Below are positions 58,776 to 64,000 of a stretch of 64,000 nucleotides of DNA, piece after piece (positions within the stretch are counted from its first letter, which is position 1; every line of letters starts with the position of its first letter). The notes below the pieces were generated by a model that saw only the letters and a list, made by a program, of their open reading frames with translations, was not told the origin of the DNA and searched no databases. Source of the DNA: Streptomyces sp. HUAS YS2 (lineage in GTDB: Bacteria > Actinomycetota > Actinomycetes > Streptomycetales > Streptomycetaceae); assembly GCF_033343995.1 (NCBI RefSeq), contig NZ_CP137573.1, positions 5,613,001-5,677,000 on the forward strand, written 5' to 3'. The translations under genes and the position numbers were made by a program.

Positions 58776-59558
58776 ATGGGCGACGGCATCGGCCGCTACC
58801 GCGGCACGGAGAGCAAACTCGCGCAGTGGCTGCGCCGACGCCCCCGGCGGACCGCCGCGGACGACGCCGACCGCCGCGAGAACCTGCTCCTCGCCACCGC
58901 CGCCGCCGGTCTGCCCCTCGCCCCCGCCGCGTACCCCGTCGGCTACCGGTGTTCCTGCGAGCGCATCGGCTGTCCCACGCCGGCCCGGCATCCCGTCTCC
59001 TTCGCCTGGCAGACCCAGTCGACGACGGACCGCGCGCAGATCGAGCGCTGGTCCCGGAATCAGCCCGAGGCCAACTTCATCACCGCGACCGGCATGGTCC
59101 ACGACGTCCTCGACGTTCCGCTGGACGCCGGTCGCGCCGCGTTGGAGCGGCTGCTCGCCGACGGCGTCGACGTCGGCCCGGTCGCCGAGTCCGGCGCCGC
59201 CGTGCCGGAGGAGGAACTGCCCGCCGACGAGCGCCGGATGCTGTTCTTCACCGCCACCCGGGGCACCCCCGAGGACGAGGACGAGTGGTGGCCCTGCGAG
59301 CTGGACTGCCACCCCGAGACCATGGACGAGCACCCGGGCCTGCGCTGGCACTGCCGGGGCAGCTACGTCCTCGTCCCGCCGGCCCGGCTGCCCGGTGACG
59401 ACCGCACGGTGGAGTGGGTACGCGGCCCGGAGCACGCGCTCCCGGACCCGCTGACCCTCCTGGAGACCCTCACCGACGCCTGCGCCCGGTACGCCGACGC
59501 GCGAGCCGCGGACGGCGACCCGGGGCGGCACGAGCCGGCCTGGCCGCTCAACCACTGA
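58776..59558 (+). CDS. Bifunctional DNA primase/polymerase domain protein
   Basis: 260 residues of the small actinobacterial prim-pol family. The N-terminal region has the Cys cluster YRCSCERIGCPTPARHP typical of this group, then STTDRAQIERWSRNQPEANF and VLDVPLDAGRAALERLL, where the catalytic DxD-type acids of prim-pol are only partly conserved (one Asp pair split by Val-Pro). No helicase domain follows. It stands alone between two terminators, so a chromosomal rather than plasmid role is likely; the biochemical function is unproven. Confidence 0.8.
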   Translation: MGDGIGRYRGTESKLAQWLRRRPRRTAADDADRRENLLLATAAAGLPLAPAAYPVGYRCSCERIGCPTPARHPVSFAWQTQSTTDRAQIERWSRNQPEANFITATGMVHDVLDVPLDAGRAALERLLADGVDVGPVAESGAAVPEEELPADERRMLFFTATRGTPEDEDEWWPCELDCHPETMDEHPGLRWHCRGSYVLVPPARLPGDDRTVEWVRGPEHALPDPLTLLETLTDACARYADARAADGDPGRHEPAWPLNH

Positions 59559-59574
59559 CGACGACGCGGGACGA

Positions 59575-59611
59575 ACGAGGAGGGGGCGGCCACCGGCCGC
59601 CCCCTCCTCGT
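59575..59611. terminator. Bidirectional terminator
   Basis: ACGAGGAGGGGGCGGCC pairs fully with GGCCGCCCCCTCCTCGT around an ACC loop (17-bp stem), followed by a CGATTTCC tail, between convergent prim-pol and efe-linked lipoprotein genes. Confidence 0.85.
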
Positions 59612-59641
59612 CGATTTCCCCGGCGCCGCGCCCGGCGAGCC

Positions 59642-60631
59642 CTACTCGCCCTTCGCGCCCGTGACGCCCTGCAGCCGTCCCGCTATCGCCACCGCGTCCT
59701 TGTCCGTCGCCCCGGACGCCGGCTTCACGAGCGCCGCCTGGTCGGACACCCACTCCTTGGTGACGGTGTTCTTCACCTCGCCGGTCATCAGCGCCTTCAC
59801 ATCGGCGTCGACCTTCGGCCGGTAGCCCTGCGCGGCGGTCTGCCGCTCGAAGTAGCGGATGCCGAAGAACACCAGAGCCCCGCCGTTCTCGGTCTCCAGA
59901 CCGAGCGGCGCGTTGTCGCCGTCGTCCATGGTCTGGTCGACGTACTGCGTCGCCAGACCCAGCCGCTTGGCGTTCTTCGCGCGCGAGGCCCGCCAGAACG
60001 TGGTGTGCGCCCCCGGCGCGAACATGCCGGGCTCGCCCGTCCGAAGGTACGAGACGTACCGCGTGCCCAGGTCCTTCGGCGCGACCGCCAGCGTCTGGGA
60101 GTTCGCGGCGACCGGCACCGCGTACCCGTCCTTCTGCTTGAACACCGGGACCTCGTCCGGGGTGAGGATCGCCAGGTGCGCGACCTCCCACAGCTGCTCG
60201 TTGCCGTTGCGCACGAAGACCAGCAGCCACCGGTCGTCGGTCTTGGCGCCGGCCCGGTCCCGGTTCGCGTCGGTGTCCGCGACGAACCAGCGCGGCCAGC
60301 CCGCCTTCTTGGGGATCGTGAACTTCGCGTCCGTCAGCTCCAGCGGCCTGTGCCGCGGGTTGCCGCCCGGGCTCGTCACCGAACGGGCCTTCAGGCCCGC
60401 CTGGTTGATGGCGCCGAGCGGGCCGGTGACCCGGCCCGCGTCGAGGGCCGGGTCATAGGCCTTGTCGGCCTTGTTGTACGCGTCGGTGAAGTCCTTCAGG
60501 GCCTGTTCGGCCTCAGACTTCGTCACCGCCGGAACGAGCTCCAGCTCGCCGTGCACCGTCACGCAGCCGCTCGCCGTCAGCGCCAGCACCGTCGTCGCCA
60601 CGACCGCCGTCGCCGGCCTCAGCCTTCTCAT
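59642..60631 (-). CDS. Lipoprotein, extra gene of the efe operon
   Basis: 329 residues. The signal peptide RRLRPATAVVATTVLALTA ends in lipobox TASGC. The mature region starts VTVHGELELVPAVTKSEAEQ and has strand/turn segments such as WFVADTDANRDRAGAKTDDR and VAANSQTLAVAPKDL, with no known domain. Its first 119 bases lie inside the 3' end of the efeU-like gene in another frame, so it is the fourth cistron of the iron operon. A role at the outer membrane face in iron uptake is possible but unproven. Confidence 0.75.
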   Translation of the reverse strand: MRRLRPATAVVATTVLALTASGCVTVHGELELVPAVTKSEAEQALKDFTDAYNKADKAYDPALDAGRVTGPLGAINQAGLKARSVTSPGGNPRHRPLELTDAKFTIPKKAGWPRWFVADTDANRDRAGAKTDDRWLLVFVRNGNEQLWEVAHLAILTPDEVPVFKQKDGYAVPVAANSQTLAVAPKDLGTRYVSYLRTGEPGMFAPGAHTTFWRASRAKNAKRLGLATQYVDQTMDDGDNAPLGLETENGGALVFFGIRYFERQTAAQGYRPKVDADVKALMTGEVKNTVTKEWVSDQAALVKPASGATDKDAVAIAGRLQGVTGAKGE

Positions 60632-61469
60632 CGGTTGCCTTCTGCTCCTCCACCCGCACCGGACGTCCGAACCCTACCGGGGCGAGGAACAGTGCGAGCG
60701 TCGGGATCAGATACAGCGCCCACACCGTGACCTGAAGCACCGTCGGATCGGGCTGGAAGTTGAGGACGCCCTTGAGCAGGGTGCCGTACCAGCTGTCCGG
60801 CGGGATCGTCGCGGAGACGTCGAACGCCTTGTCGGCCAGGCCGCCGAGGAAGCGCGCCTCCTGGAGGTCGTGCACGCCGTACGCGAGGACGCCCGCGGCG
60901 ACCACGACCAGCATGCCGCCGGTCCAGGTGAAGAACTTCGCCAGGTTGATCTTCAGCGCGCCCCGGTAGAACAGCCAGCCGAGGAACACCGCCGTCGCCA
61001 GGCCCAGCAGCACCCCGATCAGCGGGGCCGACGTGCCGTCCGAGGAGGCGCGCACCGAAGCCCACACGAAAAGCGCGGTCTCCAGGCCCTCCCGGCCGAC
61101 GGCCAGGAAGGCCGTGGCGACCAGGGCGCCGGTGCCCATCTGCAGGGCCGCGTCCAGCCGGCCGTGCAGCTCCGAGCGCAGATGCCGCGCGGTGCGCTTC
61201 ATCCAGAAGACCATCCAGGTCACCAGACCGACCGCGAGGATCGACAGCGAGCCGCCCAGCGCCTCCTGCGCCTCGAACGTCAGCTCCTGCGAGCCGAACT
61301 CGAGGCCGGCGCCGAAGGCCAGCGCCACGCCGACCGCCACGCCGATGCCGATCCAGATCGGCTTCAGCGCGTCACGGCGGTCCGTCTTCACCAGGTACGC
61401 GATGAGGATGCAGACGACCAGGCTGGCCTCCAGGCCCTCGCGCAGGCCGATCAGATAGTTCCCGAACAC
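60513..61469 (-). CDS. efeU: FTR1-family iron permease (EfeU)
   Basis: 318 residues with seven helices. The two iron-coordinating REXXE-type motifs are visible: REGLEA at the start (LIGLREGLEASLVVCILIAY) and REGLET in FLAVGREGLETALFVW. The protein takes up ferric or ferrous iron with EfeO and EfeB. After the last helix a 45-residue Gly/Asp/Arg-rich tail overlaps the lipoprotein gene; such a tail is unusual and may be the by-product of the overlap. It is 28 bases after efeB. Confidence 0.92.
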   Translation of the reverse strand: MFGNYLIGLREGLEASLVVCILIAYLVKTDRRDALKPIWIGIGVAVGVALAFGAGLEFGSQELTFEAQEALGGSLSILAVGLVTWMVFWMKRTARHLRSELHGRLDAALQMGTGALVATAFLAVGREGLETALFVWASVRASSDGTSAPLIGVLLGLATAVFLGWLFYRGALKINLAKFFTWTGGMLVVVAAGVLAYGVHDLQEARFLGGLADKAFDVSATIPPDSWYGTLLKGVLNFQPDPTVLQVTVWALYLIPTLALFLAPVGFGRPVRVEEQKATDEKAEAGDGGRGDDGAGADGERLRDGARRAGARSGGDEV

Positions 61470-61497
61470 GTCGGTCCCCTCCTTCGAGATGCGGGGG

Positions 61498-62772
61498 TCA
61501 GGAGAACAGCGCCCGGCCCCACCAGTCGTCCTTGTCGCGGACGCCCGGCGGAACGGCGAACATGCCCGAACCCACGTGCTGGATGTACTCGTTGAGGACG
61601 TCCGAGCGGGCCAGCGAGGTCTGCACCGGGATGAACCCCTTGCGGACGTCGCGCTGGTACGCGAGGAAGAACAGGCCCGTGTCCAGGCGGCCGAGACCGT
61701 CCGTGCCGTCCGTGAAGGAGTAGCCGCGGCGCAGGATCGTCGCCCCGTTGTTGGAGTCCGGGTGCGCGAGGCGGACGTGCGCCTCCGGCTTCATGGCCGG
61801 CAGGAACGGCTCGTCGTGCTCCTTGGCCTTGCCGACCGGAGCGCCTTCCTTCTTGTCGCGGCCGAAGATGTCCTCCTGCTCCGCGAGCGGAGTGCGGTCC
61901 CAGATCTCGACGTTCATCCGGATCCGGCGGGCGACGAGGTACGAGCCGCCGGCCATCCACGCCGAGGGGCCCTCCGCGCCCTTGCCGGAGACCCAGACGT
62001 GCTTCTCCAGGCGGGCGGTGTCGGTGCCCGCGATGTTGCGGGTGCCGTCCTTGAAGCCGAACAGGTTGCGCGGGGTCTGGGCGTCGGGGGTCGTCGAGGA
62101 CGTCTTGCCGAAGCCGAGCTGCGACCAGCGCACCGCGACCTTGCCGAAGCCGATCCGGGCCAGGTTGCGGATGGCGTGCACGGCGACCTGCGGGTCGTCC
62201 GCGCAGGCCTGGACGCAGATGTCGCCGTTGCTGCGCGCCCTGTCGAGGTTGTCGCCGGGGAACTTCGGCAGGTCGACCAGGGCCTCGGGCCGCCGGTCCT
62301 TCAGCCCGAACCGCTCGTCGAAGAGCGAGGGGCCGAAGCCGATGGTGAGGGTGAGCCGGGACGGCTTGAGGCCCAGGGCCTCGCCGGTGTCGTCCGGCGG
62401 GGCCTCCGGGAGGCCGCCGTACGCGCCTTCGCCGACCTCCTGGCCGAGCGTCATCCGCTCGGCGGCCCGGGTCCAGTCCTTCAGGAGCTGGATCAGCTCG
62501 GCCCGGTCCTTCGTCTTCACGTCGAAGGCGGCGAAGTGCAGCCGGTCCTGGACTGCCGAGGCGATGCCGGCCTGGTGCGGACCGTGGAAGGGGACCGCGC
62601 CGCCGGCGGCGGCGACGTTCTCGGTGGCGTCGCCGGCGCGGTTCAGGGCGACGGCGGCGCCGCCCGCCGCGGCGGCGCCGAGCGCGAGCCCGGCACCGCC
62701 CCAGCCGATGACGCTGCGGCGCGAGGGGGCGGCGGAGCCGGTGGACTCGTTCTCGTCGACGGTCTCGGACAT
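61498..62772 (-). CDS. efeB: Deferrochelatase/peroxidase EfeB (DyP type)
   Basis: 424 residues with a Tat signal (PSRRSVIGWGGAGLALGAAA). DyP features include PFHGPHQAGIAS, VGLP-like segments, the distal Asp region FGFKDGTRNIAGTD and proximal His in NNGATILRRGYSFTDG with DTGLFFLAYQRDVRKGF. The dye-decolourising peroxidase oxidises or strips iron from haem outside the membrane and assists EfeU. It lies between efeO and efeU with short gaps. Confidence 0.92.
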   Translation of the reverse strand: MSETVDENESTGSAAPSRRSVIGWGGAGLALGAAAAGGAAVALNRAGDATENVAAAGGAVPFHGPHQAGIASAVQDRLHFAAFDVKTKDRAELIQLLKDWTRAAERMTLGQEVGEGAYGGLPEAPPDDTGEALGLKPSRLTLTIGFGPSLFDERFGLKDRRPEALVDLPKFPGDNLDRARSNGDICVQACADDPQVAVHAIRNLARIGFGKVAVRWSQLGFGKTSSTTPDAQTPRNLFGFKDGTRNIAGTDTARLEKHVWVSGKGAEGPSAWMAGGSYLVARRIRMNVEIWDRTPLAEQEDIFGRDKKEGAPVGKAKEHDEPFLPAMKPEAHVRLAHPDSNNGATILRRGYSFTDGTDGLGRLDTGLFFLAYQRDVRKGFIPVQTSLARSDVLNEYIQHVGSGMFAVPPGVRDKDDWWGRALFS

Positions 62773-62786
62773 GGTCGCGATCTCCC

Positions 62787-63941
62787 TTACTTCACAACCG
62801 CGGCGGCGAGCTTGGAGAGCGGCTCGCCCAGCGCGTTGACGCCGTCCGAGAGCTCCTTCTGCTGCTCCTTGCCGACCTGGTCGTACGGGGTGAAGACGTA
62901 CGTGGTCTTGTCCGCGCGGTACTTGTCGAGCAGCGTGTTCAGCGCGGCGAACTGCTTGTCGAGCTCGGCGACCAGCTTCGGGTCGTTCTTCGACGCGACG
63001 GGCTTGAGCAGCTCGAAGGACTTCTGCGCGCCCTCGACGTTCGCCTTGAAGTCGACCAGGTCGGTGTGGGAGTAACGCTCCTCCTCACCGGTGACCTTGC
63101 CGGAGGCGACCTCGTCGAGGAGTTCCTTGGCGCCGTTGGCCATGGAGGTCGGGGTGATCTCGGCCTTGCCGACCCGCTTCACCCAGTCGGCGAGGTCCTT
63201 GTCGAGGGTGTCGGCGAGCTGCTTCTCACGGTCGCCGATCTTCTTGTCCTGCCAGAGCGCCTTCTCCAGCCGGTGCCAGCCGGTCCAGTCCTTGGCCGGG
63301 TCCTGGCCCGCCTCGAGGCCGTCCTCGCGGACGTCGACCTTCGGGTCGATGTCGCCGAAGGACTCGGCGACCGGCTCGGTGCGCTCCCAGCCGATGCGGG
63401 AGTCGGCGTACGCCTTCTTCGCGGCCTCGATGTTGCCGGCGCGGACGGCGTCGGTGAAGACCTTCACCTTGGGCAGGGTCTCGTCGGCCTGCGTCTGCAC
63501 GTACTGGCGGTACGCGGCGACGGCGGCGTCCATCTCGGGGGAGCGCTTGGCGGTGGTGCCGCCGGTGACCTTGACCTTCTGGCGGATGCCGTCGCCCTTC
63601 ATGCCGGGCTTGCAGGCGATCTCGTAGTCGCCGGCCTTGACCTCGGCGGTGATCTTCGCCTTGGTGCCGGGGCCGATGTTCTCGCGCTCGGTGACGATGC
63701 GGTCGTCCGGGAAGAGGATGTAGACCTCGGTGACCTTGCTGCCCTTGTTCTCCACGGCCAGCTCCAGGTGGCCGGCCGGGAACTCCTTCTTCGAGACCTC
63801 GCAGGAGTCGTCCTTGGCGACGACGGAGACGGCGCCGTGGGCGTCGCCCTTGGCGTCGCTCTTCTCGGTGCAGCCCGTGACGGCGGTCAGAGCAGCCGCG
63901 GTCGCGGCGGCGGTGACGACGGAGAGACGGACGGCTCGCAT
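62787..63941 (-). CDS. efeO: EfeO iron-binding lipoprotein
   Basis: 384 residues. Lipobox TGC follows RLSVVTAAATAAALTAV. The N-terminal cupredoxin-like domain (AVSVVAKDDSCEVSKKEFPA to about 135) binds metal with Cys and Glu residues. The C-terminal imelysin/M75 domain has the HxxE motif in WTGWHRLEKALWQD and GAKELLDEVASGKVTGEEERY. It captures iron for EfeU. As first gene of the operon it follows an iron box 30 bases upstream, near the end of the window. Confidence 0.92.
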   Translation of the reverse strand: MRAVRLSVVTAAATAAALTAVTGCTEKSDAKGDAHGAVSVVAKDDSCEVSKKEFPAGHLELAVENKGSKVTEVYILFPDDRIVTERENIGPGTKAKITAEVKAGDYEIACKPGMKGDGIRQKVKVTGGTTAKRSPEMDAAVAAYRQYVQTQADETLPKVKVFTDAVRAGNIEAAKKAYADSRIGWERTEPVAESFGDIDPKVDVREDGLEAGQDPAKDWTGWHRLEKALWQDKKIGDREKQLADTLDKDLADWVKRVGKAEITPTSMANGAKELLDEVASGKVTGEEERYSHTDLVDFKANVEGAQKSFELLKPVASKNDPKLVAELDKQFAALNTLLDKYRADKTTYVFTPYDQVGKEQQKELSDGVNALGEPLSKLAAAVVK

Positions 63942-63970
63942 GTGGGCTCCTGGGGAGGGGAGAGAGGCGG

Positions 63971-63989
63971 TGAGGCGGACCTAACTTAA
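63971..63989. promoter_or_regulatory. Iron box before efe operon
   Basis: On the reverse strand TTAAGTTAGGTCCGCCTCA matches the DmdR1/IdeR consensus TTAGGTTAGGCTCACCTAA at 14 of 19 positions. A second TAAGG half (GTAAGGCTCGG) lies at the window end. Iron-dependent repression is expected. Confidence 0.6.
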
Positions 63990-64000
63990 CCGAGCCTTAC

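Overview
The window is high-GC actinobacterial DNA that reads as a Streptomyces chromosome. The indicators are XRE/DUF5753-DUF397 regulator pairs, GTG starts with GGAGG-type ribosome binding sites, a class E sortase, DmdR1/IdeR-like iron boxes, a bacterial type A RNase P RNA, and the actinobacterial pairing of an RNase HI-phosphatase fusion with a C4 zinc-ribbon protein. No tRNA, rRNA, CRISPR array or replication origin was seen.

Layout. 1-1476: XRE regulator, DUF397 partner and a small hypothetical protein. 1473-4336: a mobile-element scar. Two 131-bp direct repeats (129/131 identical) bracket about 2.4 kb that holds a 5'-truncated regulator, a frameshifted membrane protein, a lipoprotein and a 5'-truncated membrane protein; an internally deleted IS5-type transposase follows. 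4377-9531: VOC protein, membrane protein, a ferredoxin / ferredoxin reductase / P450 operon, and an alpha/beta hydrolase. 9548-11787: a four-gene reverse-strand operon (DUF4259, AraC-type regulator, VOC, ABM-like), then a cupin.

11872-15276 and 22291-25199 are two forward operons that together look like steroid side-chain beta-oxidation: a double acyl-CoA dehydrogenase of FadE34 type, an SCP-x/Ltp thiolase, a MaoC hydratase, a zinc alcohol dehydrogenase and a ChsB1-like SDR. Each is preceded by a KstR-like box and by a second 15-bp dyad. That dyad recurs, more weakly, before a CYP125-like P450 at 48186. Between the two operons lie an MFS exporter, a membrane Ser/Thr kinase and an ABC exporter/two-component operon.

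25737-36455 is mostly housekeeping: a siderophore-binding lipoprotein under an iron box, Nif3, zinc-ribbon protein, RNase HI-phosphatase, Eda, YaaA, an RNB exoribonuclease, a MerR regulator and rnpB. 36505-48095 is a surface-glycan island: two methyltransferases diverge from a secreted protein with an LAETG motif, a flippase-glycosyltransferase fusion, a GT4 enzyme, a giant GT-C (AftD-like) protein, a GT2 enzyme, a class E sortase and an NTF2-like protein, most of them translationally coupled. This is the best candidate for an undescribed system here.

48186-64000: CYP125-like P450, SRPBCC protein, SDR, PhoD phosphatase, Bcr-type exporter, PQQ/WD-like membrane protein, Rsm22-like methyltransferase, DDAH-like enzyme, TetR regulator, a collapsed GDPD pseudogene and a prim-pol protein. 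The window ends with a complete EfeOBU-type iron uptake operon with an extra lipoprotein gene and an iron box at the edge.
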